Shown: positions 5,437 through 12,478, counted from the first letter of the stretch. The stretch is DNA of 14,110 bases from JANNXY01 sp039795755 (GCA_039795755.1 JBDKLF010000055.1:1-14110); one strand, 5' to 3'. Notes: a model not told the origin generated them from the sequence alone. Translations and numbers: made by a program.

Positions 5437-6342
5437 ATGATTAGAACATATACGCATAAAAACATTACCTGGATAGATCTCGAACACCCTACCACTGATG
5501 AAGTGCGGAAGATTATGCAGGATTATGATATTAGTGAAGTGGTCGCTGAAGAATTACTCAAACCCACCTTTAGATCGAAAGTAGAAATATTTGATCACTA
5601 TGCATACTTCATTCTTCAAGTTCCTGGTGTAGGTCCTCGCAGCAAAGCTCAAGAAATTGACTTCATACTTGGAAAAAACTTCCTCATCACTACACGCTAC
5701 GAAGAAATTGATCCTCTGCTCGAATTTTCAAAGACGCTCGAAGTTGAATCAATACTTAACAAAGAAAGTATGGGAGAACATGCAGGATTTCTCTTCTTCT
5801 TCATGATGCGACATCTCTATCAGTCATTACAAGAAAAAATTGATTCCATCGATGCACATATTCGTGATATTGAGTCACAAATCTTTAGTGGTAATGAGCG
5901 GCACATGGTAACCGCACTCTCGAAGCAAGCTCGAACCCTCCTCAACTTCAAAGCAGCAACAGATAGTCATGAAGAAGTACTTGAGTCTCTCGAAGGAGTA
6001 AGTGGATCAATCTTTGGAAATGGATTCGAACATTATATAAAGAAGATTAGTGGTGAATGTAAGAAAGTTAGACATCTCGTACTCTCGAAGCGAGATTATG
6101 TAGATGAATTACGAGATACTAATGACTCACTCCTCAATTCAAAACAAAATGAGATCATGAAGATCTTTACCGTGCTCGCCTTTGTTACCTTCCCTATTTC
6201 TTTGGTAGTTGAAATTCTTGGTATACAATCTGATACCAACCCAATTCTTGGAAACCAAAATGACTTCTGGATTATTGTGGGAATTGTTATTGGAGCAGTG
6301 ATGCTTATGCTTGCATACTTTAGAAAGCGAGATTGGCTATAA
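5437..6342 (+). CDS. CorA-family membrane cation channel with atypical GIQ in place of GMN
   Basis: A 301-residue member of the CorA/MIT divalent-cation transporter superfamily, which forms pentameric inner-membrane Mg2+ channels. Seen: an N-terminal cytoplasmic alpha/beta domain (about 1-110), a long Lys/Glu-rich helical stalk (about 120-240), TM1 (about 243-262), a short outer loop, TM2 (about 278-296) and a basic C-terminus FRKRDW. Topology and length match the family. The GMN signature at the end of TM1, needed for Mg2+ transport in studied CorA proteins, reads L-GIQ-S (262-264), although downstream NPILGNQNDFWIIVGI keeps the family look. Ion selectivity may differ. It is followed after 5 bases by cysS and probably starts that operon. 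Family call is strong, substrate uncertain. Confidence 0.86.
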   Translation: MIRTYTHKNITWIDLEHPTTDEVRKIMQDYDISEVVAEELLKPTFRSKVEIFDHYAYFILQVPGVGPRSKAQEIDFILGKNFLITTRYEEIDPLLEFSKTLEVESILNKESMGEHAGFLFFFMMRHLYQSLQEKIDSIDAHIRDIESQIFSGNERHMVTALSKQARTLLNFKAATDSHEEVLESLEGVSGSIFGNGFEHYIKKISGECKKVRHLVLSKRDYVDELRDTNDSLLNSKQNEIMKIFTVLAFVTFPISLVVEILGIQSDTNPILGNQNDFWIIVGIVIGAVMLMLAYFRKRDWL

Positions 6343-6347
6343 AATTT

Positions 6348-7724
6348 ATGGATATTTACCTTCACAACACCCTATCAGGGAACACTGATAAATTCGTGCC
6401 TTTAGAAAAAGTTGTTCGCATGTATCATTGCGGACCAACCGTATACAACTATGCCCATATCGGCAACCTACGTTCATATGTATTTGCCGGATTATTGCGT
6501 AAGCTCTTTGAATATGAAGGTTACGAGACTAAGCAAGTTATCAACATCACTGACTTTGGACATCTTACTTCTGATGGTGACGAAGGTGAGGACAAAATGA
6601 CTAAAGCATTGATCCGCGAAGGCAAACCAATGACACTTGAAGCTATGAAAGAAATTGGTGAATTCTATACTAAAGCATTTATACACGATCTTCACACACT
6701 CAATATCACCCTTCCCCATCATTTACCCAAAGCAAGTGAGCATGTCACTGAAGACAAAGCAATTGTACAGAATCTTCTCGACTCTGGAGTTGTATACCCT
6801 ACCTCTGACGGACTCTACTTCAATATCGACAGTTATCCTCAGTATGGAAAACTCGGCAATATCAAAATCGATGCACTCAAAGAAGGAGCCCGAGTAGAAT
6901 CTAACCCCGAGAAGAAACATCCTGCTGACTTTGCCGTATGGAAATTCAACAAAGAATTTGGCTGGGATGCACCATGGGGCAAAGGATTCCCTGGATGGCA
7001 TATTGAATGTTCTGCTATGGCAATCAAATATCTCGGGGAGACCTTTGATATTCATACTGGTGGCATTGATCATATTCCCGTACATCACAACAATGAGATT
7101 GCTCAGTCTGAGTCATATACTCGCAAGGAATTCGCAAAGTATTGGCTTCATAACAACTTCATCACAATTGATAGTCAAAAGATTTCTAAGTCACTTTCGA
7201 ATGATATTTATCTCAAAGATATAATCGCAAAAGGATACTCACCACTCGCTTACAAATATTGGCTTTATACTTCGCATTATGAAAGTCTTGCAAACTTCAC
7301 TTGGGAAGCACTGACCGGTGCAGCAGAAGCATATCGCAAGCTTGTGCGTCTCGTTGCTTCAGTTCCTCATGCTACTCCAGAGCGATCTGCAATAAGTGAT
7401 GCAATGATTGCCCCTATATATATGAACCTCAACACTCCAGAATCATTGGCGCATATGTGGAATATGCTCAAAGACGATACACTCACTCAAGAACAAAAGG
7501 CTGGTGCCTTACTCGAGCTCGATCGAATACTTGGTCTCAATATCGCAGAAGAAGCCCGTAAGTCATCTGAAATCCCTGATGCTATCAAGGAACTTGCTGA
7601 GAAGCGTGAAGAAGCACGTAAGAATAAAGACTGGAAATCTTCTGATGACCTACGAAAAGCTATACAAGATGCAGGGTACGTTGTAGAAGACGGTGAACAC
7701 GGTCAGAAGATTAGTACTTTATAA
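6348..7724 (+). CDS. cysS: Cysteinyl-tRNA synthetase
   Basis: A 458-residue class I aminoacyl-tRNA synthetase charging tRNA-Cys in the cytoplasm. Seen: MYHCGPTVYNYAHIGN (25-40) with the HIGH-type motif HIGN and Zn ligand Cys28; GWHIECSAM with Cys221; VHHNNEIAQSE with His246 and Glu250 completing the Zn site; and the KMSKS motif as KISKS (278-282). The C-terminal part carries the helical tRNA-binding domain and ends near KDWKSSDDLRKAIQDAGYVVED, as in other bacterial CysRS. I chose the ATG at 6348, 5 bases after the CorA-like stop; the in-frame TTG at 6333 would lie inside the CorA frame. No Shine-Dalgarno is present. It is part of a plus-strand run with dnaB and recR. Confidence 0.97.
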   Translation: MDIYLHNTLSGNTDKFVPLEKVVRMYHCGPTVYNYAHIGNLRSYVFAGLLRKLFEYEGYETKQVINITDFGHLTSDGDEGEDKMTKALIREGKPMTLEAMKEIGEFYTKAFIHDLHTLNITLPHHLPKASEHVTEDKAIVQNLLDSGVVYPTSDGLYFNIDSYPQYGKLGNIKIDALKEGARVESNPEKKHPADFAVWKFNKEFGWDAPWGKGFPGWHIECSAMAIKYLGETFDIHTGGIDHIPVHHNNEIAQSESYTRKEFAKYWLHNNFITIDSQKISKSLSNDIYLKDIIAKGYSPLAYKYWLYTSHYESLANFTWEALTGAAEAYRKLVRLVASVPHATPERSAISDAMIAPIYMNLNTPESLAHMWNMLKDDTLTQEQKAGALLELDRILGLNIAEEARKSSEIPDAIKELAEKREEARKNKDWKSSDDLRKAIQDAGYVVEDGEHGQKISTL

Positions 7725-7759
7725 TTATTTTATCCCCAACTTGTCCCCTAATACGGGGT

Positions 7760-7788
7760 TTGCGGCTTTTGGCTCAAAAGAACATAAT
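7760..7788 (+). promoter_or_regulatory. Putative promoter for dnaB
   Basis: TTGCGG (7760-7765), a 17-base spacer and CATAAT (7783-7788), 6 bases before the dnaB ATG. It predicts a leaderless or nearly leaderless transcript. A short GC hairpin CCCC-TAATAC-GGGG (7745-7758) precedes it and may weakly end the cysS message. Confidence 0.45.
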
Positions 7789-7794
7789 ACAGCT

Positions 7795-9171
7795 ATGAGT
7801 TACTCAAACACCGCGCTCAAAATACCCCCACATTCACTCGAAGCAGAAATGGCGTTGCTTGGTTCTATTCTCCTACGACCAAATGCCTTTCATGATATTT
7901 CTGACAAGATTCGTGAAGAAGGATTTTATTCTGAGAAGCATCGAATGATTTGGCGAGCGATGGCAGCACTTTCATTGCAGCATCACCCTATCGACCTCCT
8001 TACGGTCTCTAATGAGTTGCGACAGAACAATCAACTCGAAGCAATTGGTGGTGCGAGCTATCTCACTGAATTAGTGAACACCGTTCCTTCTTCAACCAAT
8101 GCAGAACACTATGCAGAAATGGTGCAGAAGAAATTCATCATGCGAAAGCTCATTGATGCAGCAGAACATATTGGAGGACTTGGATATGAAGAATCAAGTG
8201 AAGTTGAGCACATACTTGATAGTGCAAGTAAGAAACTCTTCGAAGTGACCAACTTCTCAGGGTCAGGACAATTCACTGCTCTCGGTGATGCACTCGAAGA
8301 AGCGTTCGAGCGACTCGATCGTCTCCATCAGAATCCTAATGAAGTACGTGGAGTTCCGACAGGATTCCGACAGCTTGATAATAAGCTCGCAGGATTCCAG
8401 AACTCTGACCTCATTATTCTTGCCGCACGACCATCATGCGGTAAGACTTCCCTCGCACTCGACTTCGTACGACATGCTGCAATTCAAATGAATGTTCCTA
8501 CACTCTTCTTCTCACTTGAAATGAGTACACAACAGCTCGTTGACCGTATGCTTGCTGCTGAAGCAAAAGTGGATGCATGGAGATTGCGAACTGGTAAGCT
8601 CGATATGGAAAGTGAATTCGTACTCTTGCAAGAAAAGCTCGGCACCCTCTCACAAGCACCTATCTATGTCGATGATCAACCAGCAAATAATATTATGAAA
8701 ATGCGTTCTGCTGCTCGACGCCTCAAAATGGAGAAAGGTCTCGGACTGATTGTCGTAGACTACTTGCAGCTCATGGCACCAACTACCACCAAAGGAAGTG
8801 ATAACGTGGTGAATCAGGTAACTGAAATCTCTCGATCCTTGAAGCAACTTGCAAAGGAAATGAATGTACCCGTGATTGCACTCTCACAGCTCTCTCGAGC
8901 GGTAGAACAGCGTGGAGGACGACCTCGACTCTCTGACCTCCGAGACTCTGGATCTATTGAGCAGGACGCGGATGTGGTGATGTTCATTCACCGTGAAGAA
9001 AAGTCTTATAACGAGGAACCAGGCAAAGCCACTCCGGTAGAAATCCTTATCGAAAAACATCGAAACGGTCCCACAGGAAAAGTTGACCTCATGTTCAACA
9101 GTGTGCAATCAACATTTATCGAGCCAGATCCAAGCTATGCTGCTTTCCAGAAAGATGTCGCAAGCTTCTAA
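7795..9171 (+). CDS. dnaB: Replicative DNA helicase DnaB
   Basis: The hexameric 5'-3' helicase of the replication fork, 458 residues. Seen: the N-terminal DnaB domain (about 8-110, PPHSLEAEMALLGSILL), a linker, then the RecA-like C-terminal domain starting GVPTGFRQLDNKLAGFQ (about 186-202), Walker A ARPSCGKTS (211-219, Cys in place of the usual Met), FFSLEMS (238-244), Walker B LIVVDYLQL (318-326), ALSQLSR (362-368) with RPRLSDLRDSGSIEQDAD (376-393), and the KHRNGPTG segment (421-428) with the arginine-finger region. No intein interrupts it. I took the ATG at 7795 because the homologous N-terminus begins there; the frame is open to 7693 but that part overlaps cysS and is unlike DnaB. recR follows after 16 bases. 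Confidence 0.97.
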   Translation: MSYSNTALKIPPHSLEAEMALLGSILLRPNAFHDISDKIREEGFYSEKHRMIWRAMAALSLQHHPIDLLTVSNELRQNNQLEAIGGASYLTELVNTVPSSTNAEHYAEMVQKKFIMRKLIDAAEHIGGLGYEESSEVEHILDSASKKLFEVTNFSGSGQFTALGDALEEAFERLDRLHQNPNEVRGVPTGFRQLDNKLAGFQNSDLIILAARPSCGKTSLALDFVRHAAIQMNVPTLFFSLEMSTQQLVDRMLAAEAKVDAWRLRTGKLDMESEFVLLQEKLGTLSQAPIYVDDQPANNIMKMRSAARRLKMEKGLGLIVVDYLQLMAPTTTKGSDNVVNQVTEISRSLKQLAKEMNVPVIALSQLSRAVEQRGGRPRLSDLRDSGSIEQDADVVMFIHREEKSYNEEPGKATPVEILIEKHRNGPTGKVDLMFNSVQSTFIEPDPSYAAFQKDVASF

Positions 9172-9187
9172 TATTACCTAACTTTAC

Positions 9188-9799
9188 ATGAATCCGATTG
9201 ATAAGCTCACAGAATATTTCATGAACTTCCCTGGTATTGGTCCACGCCAAGCCAAGCGCTTCGTCTATCATCTCCTTACTCGTGATCAGAACACTCTCAA
9301 TGAATTCGCTGATCATATCAAGGCACTCAAGCAACACATAAAGATCTGTACACGATGCTTTCGTTTCTTCATGAAAAGCGCTTCAACAGATAACATGTGT
9401 ACCATCTGTTCCAATTCAGAGCGCAATAATGCTTCATTACTTATTGTTCCTCGTGATAATGACCTCGAAGTGATCGAAAAGTCTAAGTCATATGACGGAT
9501 TGTATTTTGTCCTCGGTGGGACTGTACCTATTCTCGAAAAGCTTCCTGAAGCACGAATTAGAATCAAAGACCTTCGTGCACGGATCGCCTCTGACAAAGC
9601 AGTGATAAAAGAAATAATCCTCGCAGCCAATTACAATCCAGAAGGTGAAAACACCATGGAATACGTAGAGGCCGAGCTTACTAAACTCATTGGTCCTGAT
9701 ATCAAGATCACACATCTCGGCCGTGGCTTCTCAACTGGTACTGAGATTGAGTATTCAGATGCAGCAACTATCAAGAACGCATTGAAGAATCGATTCTAA
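9188..9799 (+). CDS. recR: Recombination mediator RecR
   Basis: A 203-residue RecR, which forms a ring that clamps DNA and helps load RecA with RecO/RecF. Seen: helix-hairpin-helix FPGIGPRQAKRFVYHLL (14-30), the C4 zinc motif CTRC (54-57) and CTIC (71-74), the Toprim domain from LLIVPRDNDLEVIE (84-97) through YDGLYFVLGG (102-111), and a C-terminal region with TMEYVEAELTKL and THLGRGFSTGTEIEYSD. At the start of Toprim, where RecR usually has a Glu (VVE-x-x-x-D), this protein has Pro88 while the following Asp residues are kept. It lies 16 bases after dnaB without a clear promoter, so the two are probably co-transcribed. The more usual partners dnaX and ybaB are not here. Confidence 0.95.
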   Translation: MNPIDKLTEYFMNFPGIGPRQAKRFVYHLLTRDQNTLNEFADHIKALKQHIKICTRCFRFFMKSASTDNMCTICSNSERNNASLLIVPRDNDLEVIEKSKSYDGLYFVLGGTVPILEKLPEARIRIKDLRARIASDKAVIKEIILAANYNPEGENTMEYVEAELTKLIGPDIKITHLGRGFSTGTEIEYSDAATIKNALKNRF

Positions 9800-9808
9800 A
9801 TGAAAACA

Positions 9809-9836
9809 AAAAAATCCCCAGAACGGGGATTTTTTA
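9809..9836. terminator. Bidirectional terminator between recR and rplU
   Basis: An 11-bp stem (9809-9819 with 9825-9835) with TCCCC / GGGGA core and AGAAC loop, flanked by A6 and T6. It lies between the convergent stops of recR (9799) and rplU (9837). Confidence 0.92.
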
Positions 9837-10163
9837 TTATTTGATTCCAGTGATCTTTACCTTGAAGTGTGGCTGCTTGTGGCCGTTCTTCTTGAAGTAT
9901 CGTGACTTCTGTTTGTATTTGATAACGGTTACCTTTGCGTTTCGTCCGATAGAAGCGATTTCTCCTTCTACTACTGCACCCTTTACTACTGGTGTTCCGA
10001 ATGAGACCTTTTCACCGTCCTGAGTAAGGAGTACCTGGTCGAATGTAAGCTTATCTCCCGCCTTGAATTCACCCTTGATCTTTTCAATGGTAAGAGTATC
10101 TCCAACAGCCGCTCGGTACTGCTTTCCTCCTGTTTTGATTACTGCAAATGAGTCTTTTGACAT
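9837..10163 (-). CDS. rplU: 50S ribosomal protein L21
   Basis: A 108-residue L21, a large-subunit protein binding 23S rRNA. Seen: FAVIKTGGKQYRAAVGDTLTIEKI (6-29), the typical N-terminus, FDQVLL (41-46), GTPVVKGAVVEGEI (56-69) and the signature KYKQKSRYFKKNGHKQPHFKVKITGI near the C-terminus (82-107). Length is normal. It stands alone, with its own promoter (10184-10212) and a terminator shared with recR, instead of heading the usual rplU-rpmA pair. Confidence 0.97.
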   Translation of the reverse strand: MSKDSFAVIKTGGKQYRAAVGDTLTIEKIKGEFKAGDKLTFDQVLLTQDGEKVSFGTPVVKGAVVEGEIASIGRNAKVTVIKYKQKSRYFKKNGHKQPHFKVKITGIK

Positions 10164-10183
10164 ATCGTTTAATTAGTCAGGAA

Positions 10184-10212
10184 ATAATAACCTATTTGGC
10201 CATTCTATGCAA
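10184..10212 (-). promoter_or_regulatory. Promoter for rplU
   Basis: On the minus strand TTGCAT (10212-10207), a 17-base spacer and TATTAT (10189-10184). The predicted start is about 10177, giving a leader of about 14 bases. Confidence 0.7.
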
Positions 10213-10228
10213 GCATTCCCTATGCTTG
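10210..10228. repeat. Inverted repeat between divergent promoters
   Basis: A perfect 7-bp inverted repeat CAAGCAT / ATGCTTG with a 5-base spacer sits between, and overlaps, the -35 boxes of the rplU (minus) and 95-residue membrane protein (plus) promoters. The position is that of an operator, but no regulator is known. Confidence 0.5.
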
Positions 10229-10254
10229 ACAGGTACATATCCCGGTGGTACGGT
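10226..10254 (+). promoter_or_regulatory. Promoter for the 95-residue membrane protein
   Basis: A perfect -35 TTGACA (10226-10231), 17-base spacer and TACGGT (10249-10254) preceded by TGG as extended -10. The box lies 7 bases before the ATG at 10262, so the mRNA would be leaderless. Confidence 0.5.
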
Positions 10255-10261
10255 ACTAGTA

Positions 10262-10549
10262 ATGAATACGCTCCTTAACTTAGCAGACAAGCTTCACGAT
10301 TGGCTCAATTCACACAGAAAGCTGGCCCTCTGGCTCTTCTGTCCCTTTGAAATCATGCTTATGGGCACCATGGTGGTGCTCAATCTCATGATGACCCAAG
10401 GCATCACACCTTCGGATATCAACTGGGCGGTCAAGATGATCTTTGCCATCACCGGGATTTTGGTCCTCGCCTTTGTCGGAATCTTGCATGCCCAATGGAA
10501 ATGGGCCAAAGCTGATCCACGAAGGAAAAGTGAACCTGCTCCGTGGTGA
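10262..10549 (+). CDS. Small two-helix membrane protein, unknown function
   Basis: A 95-residue protein I do not recognise. It has an N-terminal amphipathic stretch (LLNLADKLHDWLNSHRK, about 4-20), two transmembrane helices (about 21-44, with LWLFCPFEIMLMGTMVVLNL, and about 57-78, with MIFAITGILVLAFVGIL) joined by a short loop QGITPSDINW, and a basic, Pro-containing tail. Both ends likely face the cytoplasm, given the positive charge. I chose the ATG at 10262 because it follows a perfect -35 promoter; the frame is open up to 10148, but that would run through the promoter and into rplU. It is bounded by a strong terminator. Codon use resembles the other accessory-looking genes rather than the ribosomal genes. 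It could be a small transporter subunit or an orphan. Confidence 0.7.
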   Translation: MNTLLNLADKLHDWLNSHRKLALWLFCPFEIMLMGTMVVLNLMMTQGITPSDINWAVKMIFAITGILVLAFVGILHAQWKWAKADPRRKSEPAPW

Positions 10550-10571
10550 TAGGCATGAGCCACTATAGCCG

Positions 10572-10614
10572 AACACACCCACAAGAATCTCTGATTCCCT
10601 GGGTGTGTTTTTAT
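10572..10614 (+). terminator. Terminator between the small membrane protein and rmuC
   Basis: A 10-bp outer stem AACACACCCA (10572-10581) / TGGGTGTGTT (10600-10609) encloses an inner GAATC/GATTC hairpin (10585-10597). TTTTTATTTATT follows. It lies 22 bases after the TGA stop. Confidence 0.87.
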
Positions 10615-11706
10615 TTATTCTTCTTCTCGATCTGGCTTATCAATCGAGAGTGATTCAAGTCCCGGAGCATCTCCTACAATTCGCATCACATCCTTATCAA
10701 GCTTCTTGAATTCCTTTGACCCTGCATTGAAATGATTCACTGTGGTAGCAAGTGAGTTACCAAGCTTCTGATGATACTCCTCATAGCTCTTGAGATGCTT
10801 ACCAAGCTCTTCTACACGCTTCACAATATCTTTTGCTGTTTCTTCAATCTGCATTGCCTTGAGCCCTTGTAGCACGGTCTGGAGATATGCCAAGAAAGAA
10901 GTTGGTGAAATAATAATTACTTTGTACTTATTCGCAGCTCGCTGAATCAAGTTATCAGTATCTTCAGTAATAGCACCAATCTTATTCACCAAGAGATCAT
11001 AATAAATTGCTTCATGAGGAATGAACATAAAGGCAAAGTCCATCGTTCCTTCACTCGGTCTTATATATTTAGAAGTTTCGAGAATTCTATTTTTTAAGTC
11101 ATTTACAAACAATTTCTCCAATCTAATTTTCTCAGCATCATTCTTTTCTTCTACCAATCGATTGTAGTTCTCGAGTGAGAACTTAGAATCAATAGGAATA
11201 ATTTTGTCTTTCACCCGAACAATCGCATCAACAATTTCACCGTCACTGAATCCATACTGCATTTGGAAGCTTCCTGGTGGCAAGACATTCTTGAGCAAGG
11301 TCTCGAGATAATATTCACCGAGCACTCCTCGCTGCTTGGGATTCTTCAAGATGTCCTGAAGTGATTGGAGTTGATCAGCAAATCCCACCATTTGCTTACC
11401 AGTCTCTTCGACTCGTGTCACCTTCTCAGTCATGGCAGTTACTTCTCGGAGGAATTTATCAACGAGCTTCTGGGATTCACCGAATTGACTCTTCATCGAA
11501 TCAGTCATGGTGCGATTGGTCTCACCGAGCTTCTGATCTACGGTCTTGGAAAGGTTGTTTAATTGATCAAGCAAGAGACGCATCCCTGTCTCCTGAGACG
11601 CCTGAGCTCCTTGATCAGGCTTATTACGCTTGAATAAAAGCACCATGATAGCGATATTGATCGCCACAATGACAAACATAAGTATAAAAATTGCTGTTGA
11701 TGACAT
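10615..11706 (-). CDS. rmuC: RmuC-family DNA recombination protein
   Basis: A 363-residue membrane-anchored RmuC homologue, thought to limit recombination at inverted repeats through a nuclease-like domain. Seen: an N-terminal transmembrane helix (about 5-25), a coiled-coil region rich in Q/E/K (about 35-115), then the RmuC core with NPKQRGVLGEYYLETLL (122-138), GEIVDAIVRVKDKIIPIDSKF (156-176) and FMFIPHEAIY. Glu131, Asp160 and Asp173-Ser-Lys175 fit a PD-(D/E)xK nuclease arrangement. The core is followed by a second helical region and a charged, acidic tail ending in EEE. I chose the ATG at 11706, where the membrane helix begins; an in-frame ATG at 11724 would lie upstream of the predicted transcription start. 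It is divergent from the YqeY gene. Confidence 0.93.
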   Translation of the reverse strand: MSSTAIFILMFVIVAINIAIMVLLFKRNKPDQGAQASQETGMRLLLDQLNNLSKTVDQKLGETNRTMTDSMKSQFGESQKLVDKFLREVTAMTEKVTRVEETGKQMVGFADQLQSLQDILKNPKQRGVLGEYYLETLLKNVLPPGSFQMQYGFSDGEIVDAIVRVKDKIIPIDSKFSLENYNRLVEEKNDAEKIRLEKLFVNDLKNRILETSKYIRPSEGTMDFAFMFIPHEAIYYDLLVNKIGAITEDTDNLIQRAANKYKVIIISPTSFLAYLQTVLQGLKAMQIEETAKDIVKRVEELGKHLKSYEEYHQKLGNSLATTVNHFNAGSKEFKKLDKDVMRIVGDAPGLESLSIDKPDREEE

Positions 11707-11714
11707 ATACGAAC

Positions 11715-11737
11715 AGTATAGCAAATTATGCTAGTAT
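11715..11737. promoter_or_regulatory. Back-to-back extended -10 promoters (rmuC / yqeY-like)
   Basis: On the minus strand TGC-TATACT (TATACT at 11720-11715) lies 8 bases before the rmuC ATG. On the plus strand TGC-TAGTAT (11732-11737) faces the YqeY gene. The arrangement and the shared CAGTATAGCA repeat that of the S41/CorA region. No convincing -35 is present on either side. Confidence 0.5.
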
Positions 11738-11764
11738 GAGATGTATACAAATAGCCATATTCAT

Positions 11765-12217
11765 ATGACACTTCACGAAACCATCAAATCCCACATGATC
11801 GAAGCAATGCGAGCCAAACAAGCAGACAAGCTCGCCGTCATCCGCAGTCTCCTCGCCCTCTTCCAGAGTGAACAATTAGCAAAAGGCAGCACCGATCCCC
11901 TCCTCTCAGACGCTGACGCTATGGCACTTATCAAGCGTGCAGTGAAGCAGCGAAAGGATTCTATCGAACAATTCACCAAGGGTGGACGTGCCGACCTTGC
12001 TGCCACTGAACAGGCAGAACTGGCTATTCTCGAGACCTATCTCCCTGCCATGATGTCTGAAGCAGATATTCGCGCACTCGCAGAAGCAAAGAAGTCTGAG
12101 CTCGGTATCACCGATGCTTCAAAGATGGGAATGCTCGTAGGAGCAGTGATCAAAGCTACCGCAGGCCAAGCAGATGGTGGCGTGGTAAAAAGTGTAGTAG
12201 AATCTCTCTTTAGATAA
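11765..12217 (+). CDS. GatB/YqeY domain protein
   Basis: A 150-residue stand-alone GatB/YqeY-domain protein, related to the C-terminal tRNA-interacting domain of the amidotransferase subunit GatB; its own role is unsettled. Seen: helical N-terminus with AMRAKQADKLAVIRSLLALF (14-33), IKRAVKQRKDSIEQFTKGGRADLAATEQAELAILETYLP (about 56-94), a hallmark of the family, and C-terminal ASKMGMLVGAVIKATAGQADGGVVKSVV. The length matches the usual 147-150. I chose the ATG at 11765, where family members begin; an in-frame ATG at 11741 falls at the predicted transcription start. A short acidic ORF follows after 13 bases. Confidence 0.94.
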   Translation: MTLHETIKSHMIEAMRAKQADKLAVIRSLLALFQSEQLAKGSTDPLLSDADAMALIKRAVKQRKDSIEQFTKGGRADLAATEQAELAILETYLPAMMSEADIRALAEAKKSELGITDASKMGMLVGAVIKATAGQADGGVVKSVVESLFR

Positions 12218-12230
12218 ACACCATTATCTT

Positions 12231-12431
12231 ATGAATGATGACCGATTCGAACCGGTCTCCCCAGAAGTAGCAGCTGCGGGTTTTAAAGCAATTTTTGAGG
12301 CACTTAAGTCTGATGCACCTCCGCCAACAAAACCACCTGTCCCTGAACCACCAGAGGACGATCTCTTCGAACGAATGAGACCCTTATCAGCCGAAGAAAT
12401 TGCAAAAATTAACCGCGCTTCACCCGACTGA
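12231..12431 (+). CDS. Short acidic, proline-rich hypothetical protein
   Basis: A 66-residue ORF that I do not recognise. A short predicted helix (about 9-26, SPEVAAAGFKAIFEALKS) is followed by a Pro-rich acidic linker (PPPTKPPVPEPPEDD, about 30-44) and a second short charged helix (LFERMRPLSAEEIAKINR). There are no membrane segments or cysteines. It lies 13 bases after the YqeY stop and is followed at once by a terminator whose stem begins just before its own TGA, so it is probably the last gene of that transcript. The composition suggests a disordered tether or adaptor; no function is claimed. Confidence 0.6.
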   Translation: MNDDRFEPVSPEVAAAGFKAIFEALKSDAPPPTKPPVPEPPEDDLFERMRPLSAEEIAKINRASPD

Positions 12432-12462
12432 TTGCATGCATGACGTTGGGTTTTTATTTTTT
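12422..12462 (+). terminator. Terminator after the short acidic ORF
   Basis: A 7-bp stem ACCCGAC (12422-12428) / GTTGGGT (12445-12451) encloses the palindrome TGCATGCA and is followed by a long T-tract interrupted by one A. It overlaps the TGA stop at 12429-12431. Confidence 0.7.
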
Positions 12463-12478
12463 TCTATATAAATATCAA

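Noticed and set aside
6333..6347. TTG start for cysS at 6333
   Set aside because: It lies within the CorA-like frame; the ATG at 6348 gives a normal CysRS N-terminus.
7729..7740. DnaA-box-like TTATCCCCA upstream of dnaB
   Set aside because: It is a single copy with one mismatch to TTATCCACA and no cluster of boxes or AT-rich unwinding region, so it is not evidence for an origin.
7693..7794. dnaB starting at 7693
   Set aside because: The extra 34 residues overlap the cysS end and do not resemble DnaB; the family N-terminus begins at the ATG at 7795.
10148..10261. Small membrane protein starting at 10148
   Set aside because: That extension would run through the promoter region and into rplU; the ATG at 10262 follows a perfect -35.
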